Assembly: GCA_012932865.1 (NCBI GenBank)
Contig: SAXG01000009.1
Coordinates: 47,163 to 111,162, forward strand
DNA from: Amylostereum areolatum
Taxonomy: Eukaryota; Basidiomycota; Agaricomycetes; Russulales; Stereaceae
Direction of reading: 5' to 3'
DNA: 64,000 bases
Part shown: piece by piece, positions 1 to 10,846 of the stretch
Position numbering within the stretch: the stretch's first letter is position 1
Layout of the letters: each line of letters opens with the position of its first letter
Made by a program: the position numbers and the translations under genes
The notes under the pieces: generated by a model
Database searches by the model: none
What the model saw: the letters and a program-made list of their open reading frames with translations, nothing else
Told to the model about the DNA's origin: nothing

Positions 1-465
1 CCGACAAAAGGCGGTGCTCACCAACCATCTCCGAGTGCAGCGGCACTCAGACGCGGCGCTCGAGCTTACCGAGATGGCCAAGAAGCATGGGCAGACCACA
101 TATCATTCAGCACTGCGTTCTCGAAGGTGGAGGACTATCAGGGTCAGACATCCACGCTACGCCTCCCTCCGACCCAACTCCCTTTGCCAACTTTGCCCCC
201 TCGGGACCCCTTTTTTCTTCCCCCTATGCCATCCGACCAGTACCGAGGAGAACTCCTCCCGCCCGCGCACCCCCCCGCCGCCATTCCAGTCGCATCCCCC
301 ACCCCTGTTTCATTTGATCTTTCCACCTTTTATGAGGCATTCGTGACCGCGTCTCCCTCCACACCTCCATCTTCCCCTTCCACGTTATCTTTGTCCTCTC
401 TTACACCACTCTCGTCCCCTCATACATCGTTCTCATCGCTTCCTGGGCCGTCTGGGTCCACTTGA
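1..465 (+). CDS. possible 3' end of a gene entering from the left edge, Pro/Ser-rich tail
   Basis: An open frame runs from the first base to a TGA at 463-465. It ends in a long Pro/Ser/Thr-rich low-complexity tail with no recognisable domain. A second frame is more protein-like over about the first 115 bases (it contains ELTEMAKKHGQTTYHSALRS), so an exon may end near 120 and the tail may be non-coding. I do not recognise the gene. Call and frame are both uncertain. Confidence 0.25.
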   Translation, partial: PTKGGAHQPSPSAAALRRGARAYRDGQEAWADHISFSTAFSKVEDYQGQTSTLRLPPTQLPLPTLPPRDPFFLPPMPSDQYRGELLPPAHPPAAIPVASPTPVSFDLSTFYEAFVTASPSTPPSSPSTLSLSSLTPLSSPHTSFSSLPGPSGST

Positions 466-969
466 ATATACCACGCACCAGGAGACGTTACCCTGCCCAT
501 CTTCGCGTTGATAGATCTCTTTCTGACCATGTCTTACCCTCTTGGCTGTCTACATCGCCCTCAGTGTTCTACTTGCAAATCAATAAATGGTTTTCGACCT
601 CCTCTCCAACCGTGCGTCGAGAAGCCCGCGACGGGCGCTGTTTTCTTTAAGCCCCCCTTGTCTACTAACTGCGCTATGGAATCCCTTCAGACGCCTTTCA
701 GCGATTGTCAGCGCGGTGATAAATTGGTGCGTAAACATGCGACCTTCCTTATACAATCACTCAGCCATGTTCAGTGTGAGGTGCGTTTTCCCCTTTCTAT
801 TTGCTAGGTCTGACGCCGCGCAGAAGGCCAACAAGGCATATAATCACCAACTAACCAACGGTACTCGTACAAATACCTAACCACCCCTGTCCTCTCAGGG
901 GTTCACTGCACAGAAACACCGCCCACACGCGCTCCGATGCACCCGAACCAACCCATGATCAATAGAGGA
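466..969. other. intergenic, no supported gene
   Basis: Only short overlapping frames without domain features are seen here. The stretch separates the doubtful left-edge tail from the 3' end of the minus-strand coiled-coil gene. Confidence 0.4.
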
Positions 970-1706
970 TCAGTCACTCGCTTCCTGGCTTTCCCCGGCA
1001 CCAGATGGCACTCGCGACACTGAACGAACGCTGAGTGTGTAAGTACACGTCAGTCGATGATCCACATGTGTTGACAAAGAACTGACCTCCGGATCGCTGC
1101 AGATGCAAGCTCCATTGCGACAGCATGTAACTGCAGCCTCAAGGCCATAACTTCGGCGCGCAAGCCAGCGGTCTCGTCCCTCCAAGCAGCAGCCATCGCG
1201 GCCCGCTCCTCCTGGGCTGCCTCCCAGCGCTCGGAGAGGCAGGCCTTCTCGATCTCGAGCGTGGTGATGCGCCTCTCAGCGGCGCGCGCGTCCAGAGTGT
1301 GCTTGTGGTCGAGGTTAGCAAGCTCGTCCTTCAACGCTTCAACTTGCTCGCGCGCCTTTTCCGCCTCATCTAGAGCCTCGTCGCGCTCCTCAAGGGCCTC
1401 CACAGAGGCTTGCGCCACCCAGACACGGTCATCGTCGACTTGGGTGCCGAACTTCTCGGCTGTGTCGTACAGCTTGTGAGCGAGAGCAAGGTCCAAGGCA
1501 ATGCGGTGGCTCTCCTCGCGCGCGATTCGCAGCTCGCTCTCCAAGTCGTGTCCGATCTTCTTGATCTTCACATTCTCTGCGAACAGGATGCCTGTGCGAG
1601 CCAAGGACTCCGGGGAAATGGGTAGGGTAGAGGGGTCGGGAGACGCGCTGGGGGCTGCTTGGGGCGATGGAAGCATGGAAGCGTTGTTCAGGTGAGATGA
1701 ATCCAT
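970..1706 (-). CDS. small coiled-coil protein
   Basis: Minus-strand gene starting at the ATG at 1706 (MDSSHLNNASMLPSP). A Ser/Pro-rich N-terminus of about 40 residues precedes about 150 residues that are almost entirely charged heptad-like helix (EEAR.., ALEERDEALDEAEKAREQ, AAERRITTLEIEKACL), which predicts a long coiled coil. A 56-bp intron at 1031-1086 (GTCAGT donor, CTGAC branch-like motif, CAG acceptor) removes an in-frame stop. The last exon then ends SRVPSGAGESQEASD at 970. This is probably a structural or scaffold protein; no enzymatic domain is visible. Similar short coiled-coil proteins are common and mostly uncharacterised in basidiomycetes. Confidence 0.65.
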
Positions 1707-2038
1707 TGTTGGGGGGGATGCAACGGTATGGGGGGCAGTGGACGCTCAACTTAACCTTTCACAGAAATCTCTCCTCAAATCTTGAGACTCAGAAGCGACA
1801 TCCTCCGAAGCACGTGCAGCAACCTTATCCCTGGCTGCGCCAGGCGGCCTTCCAGCCCAGACCTGGATGCTTCCCAGGTCACGCAAGGGGTGCATTGTAT
1901 CTTCTTGAAGTCACGCAAGGGGCACTTTCGACCTTCTCGAGGTCACAAGACCATTTCGGCATCTCACTTAGAGATCAAAGTCAAGACGTCTGCGATTCCG
2001 TCCCTCCGTGTCGACCTTCTCCATTCAATCCTGCGGAC

Positions 2039-3970
2039 ATGGCTGACGCTCCCTTCCTATCGGCGCTTGTCTCTATAGAAGCGTCCAATGTGGACTCCGT
2101 CCTCCAACCCAAGGAAGACGGCGATGTTAACGACGACACTGCGAACGGCGACGCCACCCAGATTCAATGGATGGAAGAGTATAAAGCCATGGTAGCAGAC
2201 TTTCCCGCCGCCATATCACGCTTCAAGACGTTGGCCACCCTCAAGGAAGGTCGTCTTGAGGTCATGGACGCGGAAGGGCATGAGCTTGGTTGTCTCGTTC
2301 ACGCATTCAGCCATCTCTTCTCCGCCCGCTCCGTCACCCACGACCAAGCAGATGCATTCTGGTCGTCTGCTCTGGACCTATGCGAAGCCATCTACAATCT
2401 TTTCCTTGGTCAGGCCTTTACAACGTACCAGGATGTGCGTGTCCGTGCTTCATCCGAAAACATAGGCTTAAAGTTTCTAGATCTGGCCTGTTCTTCTTGC
2501 TCGCGCACTCTCTCGCATCTGGAGTGAAGGCACCCTATTTATCCGAAGCAATCCAGGAAATCACACCTACACCTGGCTCGCCATGTCCCTCCTTTCGCGC
2601 GCACCGAACGTGTGCAAAATGCTTTGGGATAGGTTCCACGATGTGGGGCTAGCCTCTCCTCGCGTGGAGCCTCGTCGTGCCATTGTGACCATGTTACGAT
2701 GCCTTGCATTCTTGAAGAAGGACAGGTATGTCCTGTTCCAGCAGCTCCCTCCAAGTTCTCCACTAACCTTGCCAGCAGCGTCCACCCTACCCTTCCCTCC
2801 GCGTCATTGAGCTGGAGTCACAGCTGCGCTCTCTCGCTATCGCTCAAGTTGTGGGGCTTGTGTGCGTTCGATTCTGCGGAGACACGGATCGCCGCCGTGG
2901 ATGCAGTCAATATATTGGCTTACAGCCACACCTCAAGGGAGGACATCCGCGCCGCGGTCCTGGACATCATTGTTGGGGACATCGGTATACACGCCTTCAT
3001 CCAGCGGATCGACGACGACCTCAAATGCGATGAAATCAGAGACCGTGCCCTGTACGACCTCCTGTGTCTGGTCACTGTCGCCGACTCGTATTGCCGTTGG
3101 ATCCTGCGACATGACCCTCGCTCCATTTCTACCACCATCCTGCTAGCCCTCGAGCGTCAATCTCGCATCGGTACGGAGGAAACCCACTGGGATGTGTGGA
3201 AGATGGCTCTTCTCACGCTCACGTAGGTGATGCAACTGCAATGCGAGCTCTGCTTACACCCACATCAGCCAGGCAATTTTCAGCGACGCGCTCCGTCGGC
3301 AAACCTCAATCCAAGAATGCGTACAAGGTCTTAAGCTTGATGCACCTTGCCTCGACTTAATCTGGTTCGCCGCACAAGGCGTCCACCTCGTCTCAAAGAC
3401 CATCGTCCCCGACGCTGGTAAGCGCTCCGTTATCCGAGGCCGGTCCACACATTCTAACTTCTTACGTATATCTTCATCTTCAGATGAGTGCACTATGCTC
3501 GTCCGCACGTGCGTCGCCCTCGCACGCCGAATCCGGCTTGAAGGCGTCGATGCAGACTATGCATGTCTGCGTAGCTCGATCAAACGCGTGTGGTACATCG
3601 GTCTTTGTGCTCTTGATGAAGCAAAGGCCACCATTCTCCAAGACGCCGCTTCCCAGGCCGTCGTCGACATCTACACATTCTTGCGCGAAGCCTGGATCGA
3701 ACTCGGCACCACCGTCCTTTTGGACTTTTCGTCCGAATACCTCATCTCCCGTCGTGTTTGTTTCCACCCGCAGTGCGAGCATCACAACTCTCCCGCTGAC
3801 AAACCTTTGAGCACCTGCCGCGGGTGCGGGGGTGCTCAATATTGCAACAAGGCGTGCCAGCTAGCGTGAGTATCCTGTGGAACTCGTCTCCATCTGCTGA
3901 CCACTCCTTTTCTCATCATTATCATAGCCACTGGCCCATCCATCGCCCCAAGTGCAGGCGCCTCAAGTAA
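2039..3970 (+). CDS. MYND zinc-finger protein with helical-repeat body
   Basis: Multi-exon gene. Start ATG is at 2039 (MADAPFLSALVS). The first exon ends in ..SENIGLK and splices over about 50 bp to NEGTLFIRSNPGNHTY. Further introns follow near 2727 and 2840 and between 3226 and 3484. The body is an alpha-helical, armadillo-like region. The C-terminus is a MYND finger: CFHPQCEHHN, then CRGCGGAQYCNKACQLA, an intron near 3869-3928, then HWPIHRPKCRRLK and stop at 3970. The Cys/His spacing of the MYND finger is complete. MYND fingers usually mediate protein-protein contacts, and in Agaricomycetes proteins of this layout are numerous with unknown roles. The frame at exon 3/4 (about 2840) is the least certain junction. 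Confidence 0.75.
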
Positions 3971-4256
3971 ACTCTGCCTTTGTTGCTTTGATTATGTACT
4001 TCTCAGCCATCCGCGTTCCCTTGTGATCTCTGCTTCAATGTAATTGTGTTTCTTGCTCGAGAAGATTCAGTTTGTGCGCAAGTCGGGGTGCCGAGGACAG
4101 GAACCGGAACCGGTACGGCAGAGAGTCACGCGACCGGATGCGACCACAGCACCAAGTCTGCGTCTTCAAGCTTGCTTGCCATCTGCAATGTCATGTAAGA
4201 TGTCGTTGTCGTTCATTGGGAGACTCTAACTACGCTACGTACCTCCCTTCATTCGC
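3971..4256. other. intergenic between convergent genes
   Basis: Shared 3' flank of the MYND gene (plus) and the small basic gene (minus). No coding feature recognised. Confidence 0.4.
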
Positions 4257-4815
4257 CTAGACAAAGTCCCTCACCTTCACCTCTGCCTTCTTAGCCTTCG
4301 CAGTCGCCCTCGCTTGTTCTTCCGCCAGGCGGGCGCCCACAACCTCCCTCTTTGACATCTCTCTTCGCATCTCAGCCTCCCCACCTGTCGGGGGGTATTC
4401 GCCTTCGCTCCAACATGGTAGAGATGGGAGCGACCTCCAAGACATCCAATCTGCGCTCGTGGACCAGCAAGTCCCACCCATGTTCGGCTCCGAGAGGTAG
4501 GACGCTTTGCGCGTGCTCCTGGGCAAATCAAGAGTAGTAGGATGGAGGACGGACTCAATACCTCCGCGTGCACGCTTCCCCTTGGATCCGTCCTCCCGGG
4601 CTTCGGCAGTGATATGGCTCTTGGATCTACCTCCCGTTGCTTTGGAAGGAAAACCTCCGCGCACGTGGTCTCCTGGAGATTGCGATCGTTTGCACTTGGG
4701 CGCGCAGGGTGGGAGTACAAAGGTGACGTGCCTGCGCGGTCTTCGGCGCCATGACAGTAAGCCTAGGTGAATTTATGGGCCATTCAGCAATCGGGTTTAC
4801 TTACCGGGAATCCAT
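4257..4815 (-). CDS. hypothetical small basic protein, several introns
   Basis: The minus strand shows three protein-like blocks in different frames that suggest exons. A first block contains GGRSKSHITAEAREDG. A middle block near 4395-4520 reads EHGWDLLVHERRLDVLEVAP. The last block reads EVVGARLAEEQARATAKAKK and stops at 4257. A possible first exon starts at the ATG at 4815 (MDSR, then a clean GTAAGT donor). I could not find a junction set that keeps all blocks in frame, so the gene model is incomplete. The C-terminal Ala/Lys-rich helix is highly basic and might bind nucleic acid, which is inference only. No family recognised. Confidence 0.35.
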
Positions 4816-5151
4816 GGTGCGTGGGCTGCGTGTCACCCCCGCCCCTCCTTGAACCCTGCCTTTAAATCATATCTCCCTTGCCTCCCATTGCATGCGCATA
4901 ACATGTGACCGCGACCCAAATGTGCACCGGTCACCACCAAGTCACGACGCGCGCCCATGTAGGCATAAGAACAGAAACAACCCTCTCCTCACGCGCCGTT
5001 AAGCCTTCATCCTTCCTCGAGTCACACCCTATCTCCACCGTGTCTTTCCACATCATCATCCTTCTTTTCGTCCTCCTCCCACTCAGAACATATCGCAGCA
5101 ATGCCTCTAGAAGAGAACAACGATCTGGTGCGGTGACAGCGTCAAGACGCA

Positions 5152-6596
5152 ATGTCCATTGGCCCGCGCAAGCGACCGTGAGTCCCTGCCCTTCATTTCC
5201 TCCGACTTGGTTAGACACCCTTGGCCTATCCACAGAGTCAAGAGTGAAGTTTACGTTTACCACGGACGGCATTTTGGCAGGACCGTCGCGGGGATGTGTT
5301 CTGTCCGCATCCTGGTCACCAATGCATTGCTTCGCGCACCTGAGCTCGCCCGTCGATCGGTCTCCGATCTTCCCTATTCGTACGTTCTTCCCTGAATCCT
5401 TTCCGACACGGCGCTCATAGATAAGCTCCCCAGTGAGCGCGTTGAACAGGAGACATACGAGGCGCTCCTCAATATGGTCCCTGGGCTTCGTGACGCCATC
5501 TTCGGCAAGGACGACGAGGACGATGGCCAGATGGACTATATCTGCGATCTGGTCAGTTTATCCACACTTAAACGGTTGTCTGTCACTCATAAACCCCGGT
5601 CACTCTTGTAGATGCAGAAAGGTATCAACGGTGCCCGCTCCGACGACACCAAAAATCTAAAGGGGGCAATCCTTGACTGGATCACTGAGCCGGGAGAGCC
5701 TCTCAATCCGCCAATCGCGCGCCACATCAAGTCAACTCGTGGCTTCAACCACCCTCGAACAGGGTTTCTCTTGTGTCCCGCCGGGCTGAATTGGGAAGAT
5801 GAAGAGTAAGTAAGTCCCCTTGCGGTCGGTGACGCAGATGTCTGACCCAACTCATGGACAGGATACAGCGACAGTTGCGTGACGGCGAGACGATTCCCAG
5901 TGGCGACCAGTGGCCCATCTGTCTCTATGAAGGCTATCATTACGACCCTGAGGATGCATGGAAGGGGCTGCTGCGTAGCTCCATTCTCGTCATGGTTAGC
6001 TTATAGACGTCTCATGTAATATGCACGCTGACTTTCTGGTGGCATTGGACAGGCTTTCAAATACATATTCACTTCACCCAGCTCAGTCTACGGCGAGTCT
6101 AGGGCAACTCGGCAAGGAAATGCTCGACGCCACGGCATGAAGCGCGTTACAAGGGCGTCCATAGCTTACGTCGCGACACAGGTGATCTCCACCCAGTCCC
6201 GTCATTATTTCCTCACTACATCTTCATCGCAGGTTCGCTTTGCACTTCATTCCGCTGGAGTTTTTTCACGCACAGACAAGATTACGGACTCTGAGCGATT
6301 CTACCGAAGTCTCGTCGACCTCCTGGGGGACCCCGACGAGCAGGTTGAAGTGAAATCTTTGTTAGCTTGGTGGGACCGGTGCGTACACTCGTCTTCTAAG
6401 ATCTCATTCCGGCCTGAGACAGCCCCCCAGTCAAATATTCCGCAGCGACCTCGTCCAAGGACGGGCTCTCGCCGCAGACAGTGCGCTTGCTCAGATACGA
6501 GTACGTCGGCGCCGCCAGATAGCTGCTGAGGCACTTCGAGAGTTGGCGAACCCGGGAAGCCTGTCTCCCGCAGCATCTCCTTCTGGCTCGCACTGA
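5152..6596 (+). CDS. DUF6698-type protein
   Basis: Clean multi-exon gene. The start at 5152 encodes MSIGPRKRP, immediately followed by a GTGAGT donor. Exons lie at 5152-5177, 5236-5379, 5434-5551, 5612-5805, then about 5863-5994, 6052-6180, 6234-6379 and 6432-6596. Joined, they give a typical Agaricomycete DUF6698 protein with blocks YVYHGRHFGRTV, ALLNMVPGLRD, GARSDDTKNLKGAILDWIT, FLLCPAGLNWEDEE, SGDQWPICLY, LLRSSILVMAFKYIFTSPSS, SIAYVATQVRFAL, DSERFYRSLVDLL and LLAWWDRQIFRSD. Every junction keeps the frame and no lesion was seen. The family is fungal-specific with no known biochemical function. The family name is from recall of these blocks. Confidence 0.8.
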
Positions 6597-7378
6597 ACCA
6601 TGGGATGCCCGGTTCCCATTCTGACCTTTTTTCGTCCTGCGGCGGTTGATTCATATATGTATATTGCCGTTCAATTGCTCATACCGGGTGCTGATCGTGA
6701 AATGCTATACGGTGTCCTTTTCTTTCGCGTGTCCGATGTTTATTTGCAATCACGGAACGGACATCCCTGAAATCTTCTGAGTACATTTGCTGGCAAGATG
6801 GCCACTGGTCACCGGTCACCGGCACACTGCTCAGAAACCCATGCCCTGGCGAACATCAACAAGTCACTGCATAATTCCTTTCCTTTTCTCACTCACAAAA
6901 TTGCGCGCTACATGATCTACGCCTGCTACCGTGCTACCTCGGCACATATTGATCATCCTGACACCCGATGTTCGACTTATGTCCATCAGATATCTCCCAC
7001 CCATACCATACCATCATGATTGACAAGAACACCAACATATCCTCTGATAATACATGCACACACGCATCGCCCCGCCTCCTATGATCTAACATAAGTCCCC
7101 GGATGGCGTTCCGTGCAGGTGCGTCTTCCAGATCCTCCTCGTCGCTACTACAGCTCTATGCAGCACGGTGCACACAGATCGCAGGAAGGCATTTTGACGG
7201 CCACCCCCACCGTCCCTCCATTAGATCGCTAGATTGACGGTGAGCCATGCACGACCGAGATTGACGGTGAGCCATGCACGCACAGATATTGCGTACATTT
7301 CTGTACGCCAGAGTAAGTCAATGGTTGGCGGATCTAGCTAGCCTGATAGAGGAGACAGCGACGCACCGTTGGTGGCTG
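6597..7378. other. intergenic; holds a 23-bp direct repeat
   Basis: No supported gene. Two copies of a 23-bp sequence (7231-7253 and 7258-7280) lie 4 bp apart, about 100 bp before the first hAT element. Confidence 0.45.
7231..7280 (+). repeat. 23-bp direct repeat, two units
   Basis: Units at 7231-7253 and 7258-7280 both read agattgacggtgagccatgc plus acg, with a 4-bp spacer. Confidence 0.85.
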
Positions 7379-7386
7379 CCCGCTCG

Positions 7387-8771
7387 TAGTGTTGCCAAAG
7401 TTCAGTTCAGAACCGCGGTCCGAACCCGAACCGACAGAACCGAACCGACAGTTCGGTCCGGTTCCGGTTCTGGTTCTGGCTTTCGGCCGTCGGTTCAGGT
7501 TCGGGTTCGGGCCGGGGAAGAACCGACAGAACCGGCCCGAACCGTGGTTCAGCTGTGCAAGGATACATGGCCACGTACCAACTTTCTGTTGTCCTCCATC
7601 TACCCCCATCCTTTCTCTTCCCCGCCCTCGTCCCCTGCCCTCGTCCTCCGCCCTCATCTCCCGCCGCTATGTTCGCTCCCTGCCGCCCTTGGTTTCCACC
7701 CTCGTCTGCCGCCTGCTTCCGCCCTCATCCGCCACCTGCCCGCTTCCATCCTCGTCCACCCTCATCCGCCGCCCTCGTCCACTGCCCTCGTCCGCCGCCC
7801 TCATCCGCCGCCCTCGTCCGCCACCCTCATCCGCCGCCCTCATCTGCCCTCATCCACTTCCGCGAAATCCTCTCAGCCCTCCGCGAACGCTGTGCCCCCC
7901 TGCGCGACGCCTACATCGACGCCCTCCTCGCGCGTCTCGCTGACCTGCCTCCGTCCAGCGCCCTCCCAGACCTCGCCAAGCTCATCGTCAACACCGTGCG
8001 CGACATCCTCCAGCTCGCAGACGCAATGAAGGACGACCTGTTCCAGTTCGTCATGGGCGCGATGAGCAAGGCACAGCTGCGGGCGACCATCCGTGACCAG
8101 GCGCGCAAGGGCGAGCGCGCACTCGTGCTCGACCTGTGGTGCTTGACATCCCTCAAGGCCGTCGTCGCCGAGTGGACGGCCCAGCTAGCGACACCCTACT
8201 CCGGCGTGGCAAACACGTGGGATCGCATGTGGATCGTACGGCTTATGCAAGCCCTGGGTGCAACGACCCCTGTCGCATGCCCTATGCCCACCAAACCCGT
8301 GCCCTCATTGGGTGACGATGCGGAGCCGCCTCCCACGCTCCCAAACATACTCCCACCACCCTTTTTCTTCTCCACGCCCGAGCTCGAGTACATCCAGAAC
8401 CTCCTCCAAGCCCTCGTCATCACCGCCTCTCTTCTTGCTCTCCTGCCCCCCTCATCTCCCGCGCCTCCATCCAATCCTCCCTTGTCACCACAAAAATATT
8501 CTCCTTCTCCGCCTCCAGCCTTAGACTTCACCTCTCGCGTCTGGACACTCCTCACCACCTCCATCGGCTCCGAATCCAGCGCGGATGACACCAAGCTCAT
8601 CAATCTTGCCGACGATGGTGAACCAAGAACCGAGGTCCGAACCGAGTTCGAACCGAGAACCGAGGTTCAGTTCAGGTTCGGGTTCGGGTTCACCCCTAGA
8701 CATGTCGGTTCAGGTTCAGGTTCGGGGAAAATGGGTCCTGAACCGAACCGAACCGAACTTCGGCAACACTA
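7387..8771 (+). mobile_element. hAT-like non-autonomous transposon, copy 1 (1385 bp)
   Basis: The element begins TAGTGTTGCC and ends GGCAACACTA (inverted ends). It is flanked by an 8-bp target duplication with one mismatch: cccgctcg at 7379-7386 and cctgctcg at 8772-8779. An 8-bp duplication with short TAGTGTTGCC-type ends is characteristic of hAT elements. About 160 bp at each end is packed with ACCGAACC/GGTTCGG words in both orientations, as expected of subterminal transposase-binding repeats. No transposase frame is present. The interior holds a CCGCCCTCATCCGCC-type minisatellite (about 7740-7850) and a coding segment resembling Tcp11. Copies 2 and 3 are the same length and look identical, so mobilisation was recent and needed a transposase encoded elsewhere. 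Confidence 0.9.
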
Positions 8772-8805
8772 CCTGCTCGACATGCCCACGTGTAGATGGC
8801 TGTGA
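7555..8805 (+). pseudogene. captured Tcp11/SOK1-like gene fragment inside hAT copy 1
   Basis: An open frame of about 400 codons lies in the element. The first 100 codons are Pro-rich translation of a minisatellite. From about 7859 to 8622 it becomes a normal helical protein. The segment FREILSALRERCAPLRD matches the LCAPxRD signature of Tcp11 domains. LIVNTVRDILQLADAMKDDL, QLRATIRDQARKGERALVLD and PPFFFSTPELEYIQNLLQAL follow in the order expected for that family. The N-terminal part of a full Tcp11 protein and a natural end are missing; the frame runs out into the subterminal repeats and, in this copy, into flanking DNA. In yeast the family member SOK1 acts in the cAMP/PKA pathway. Here it is most likely cargo. 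Tcp11 identity is from motif recall. Confidence 0.6.
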
Positions 8806-9155
8806 GGGGTTCCGACATATACCACCGTTAGCTAGCCCGTTCAAGTCCTGATCAGGGTGTGTAGCAGAATGTTATACTTGCTACTTATGTCTTATCTGAT
8901 CATTGTTGGGAAGGCCTGATCTCACCCTTCCCAGACCCCCGTTAACCCCACGATGTGGTTGCGGCGAGATGCGGCGGCGCCTGGCGCAGGCCGAGAGGCC
9001 GGTCCTGGCCGGTCCGCCGGACCACTGGCACGGGCTCCCAGTCGGTGAGCTTCCTTCACGACCTTTCACTGTGTCACGACACACGCTCGAGGCATACTGC
9101 ATACCTACTCATCTTTCTCGTCTATACACTACCCCTCACACACGCATCTCTTCCC

Positions 9156-10350
9156 ATGAACGAGCCTAGCGCGGCTTTCGAATCCCCCCTTCTGGTCCCG
9201 ACGAGTCACGACGTCGCCCGAAACAGAAGAAGGACATACAGCACTGGGTCCGCGGTCAGATCTAGGAGTGCGTCGAACTTGGCACCGATATCAGCATTGA
9301 GCTCAAGGCAGTGCGACACTCTGAGATTGCGAGCCGAATCTTTCGACCTGCTCTACCCTGAAGGCCTGAAGACGAAGTGGATATCCGCGTGGCGCAGTTT
9401 GAAGAGGAGCCGTTGGTGGGGTCTTCGGGCGAGACATCGTGGCTCGATGGGGAAGAGGAAGGGTATCTGGATGACGACGAAGACGGGAGAGTCAAGGATG
9501 GCCGACCACAAACGACTGAAGTTGGAGGCTGGACGACGCGTCGACAACCGCAGGACCCAGCTCGAGCCACCCAACGCATCCACATCCACCAGTTTGATCT
9601 GACTACCGTTCGACGACTAGCGCCCTTTTGTTTCGTTCAAGCCACTCTGAACACTCCTTATACGTCTCCGGAATTACGAGGTATGCAGTGAGGACGTCGT
9701 TTTCCGATGCAGTTCACGCTAACGTTACTTGTAGGACATGCTGAGAGACGCGATACGTGACGGTCTTCGGTCTGCGTACGCGCCTATGTATTCTCCCGAC
9801 GATTATAGACAACAATTTGAACCGCCGTCGCAAACTGGGGACCGTCAAGAGGCACCAGCACCACGCTTCGATCAACCTCGCCAGCCTTACCTCTCGTCCT
9901 CGACCCCGAACTGGAACCGTTGTCCTCGCACGATTATCGGCCACCGTAGCCGAGCATCCTCTACCTTACACTCCCTATCCCGCCTTGACTCTACTGCCCA
10001 GGAACCCCTCACCTCAACCACCAGCGCGACCTGAAGATCCCGCCGCCGAATACCTCCACACCTATTCCTTCTCAATCTGCTTCGGACCGCCCACCAACGC
10101 GACCGTCAAACCCTGCGGACACACCCTCTGCGGCGAATGCCTTTACCCGCGGCGAATGCTGCTAGCATTTGGATAGGTGTGGCTGGGCTGACTGTGCAGT
10201 GAGCTTTCATCTTGGGTGGCTGGTTTCGTTCGTAAAGGGCTGATTTGATCGGGTAGACTCTGTCCGGCTTGTCGCGCGGAGCTGCCGGGGTGGGATGGAT
10301 GCGGGGACGGCGTTATCGGGTTGAGGCCACGGGTGTTGATTAGCTTATGA
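9156..10350 (+). pseudogene. decayed RING-finger gene (copy A)
   Basis: Paralogue of the RING gene at 46128. It has the same N-terminus (MNEPSAAFESPLLVP), the same DMLRDAIRDG block after a 3'-AG near 9734, and the same Pro-rich linker leading to a RING core. In this copy the core reads TYSFSICFGPP where copy C has TYSCPICFGPP, so the first zinc cysteine is Phe. A length change after CGECLY shifts the frame into an early stop near 10174. The equivalent last exon (CPACRAEL-like, about 10259) is still visible. N-terminal blocks also lie in two frames. A non-functional relic is the simplest reading. Confidence 0.65.
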
Positions 10351-10846
10351 GGGTGCGCCGTTGTTTGTCTTTAGCTCGCCGTTCTGGCTCTGACGTTCGA
10401 CTGCGCAGTGTATTGGTGGGTTCGTGACACTCAACAAATTTCGTGGCAGGCTGTACGTTGCCCGACCTCAGCACAGGCAACTTCGTTCCACCCTATCAGT
10501 CTTACTGTTTTCTGGAACAAGGGACCTTGAAGGCTCGAGCGATCATCAAGGTATATATGTAACTTGACGCGCATATACTTGATCAACTCTTCACTCTCGC
10601 TCAACGTTTGCCAACAGCTTTGACCAGCGGTCTTCAATATCGGCGGAGCTTTATGCACCTCGACTGGGTGAACGTTACGATTGGTAAGTATAGTATGGGG
10701 AACTAGCATACATGTACGCTTCTCTGCAGCCGTTATGTGGATTACCACGAAATATATATATATGGCTGAAAGTGAGATTGTTTTGAGGGAACCGCGTGAC
10801 TAAGTTTAAGACGAGCTCTGTGGCATGCTGGTTTAGTTACGCGACT
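10351..10846. other. intergenic; duplicated 3' flank of the RING family
   Basis: The stretch about 10378-10510 is clearly similar to the sequence after RING copy B (about 43215-43340), for example cgccgttctggctctgacgt in both, so the duplication that made these copies included downstream DNA. No gene recognised. Confidence 0.5.

Noticed and set aside
7740..7850. the CCGCCCTCATCCGCC-rich run as a CRISPR-like or regulatory array
   Set aside because: Short imperfect GC-rich units without spacers, inside a transposon and part of a Pro-rich frame; a minisatellite.
8196..8603. 135-codon minus-strand frame in each hAT copy as a possible transposase
   Set aside because: It is antisense to the Tcp11-like segment, lacks hAT dimerisation or RNase H motifs, and is Gly/Ser/Arg-rich shadow.
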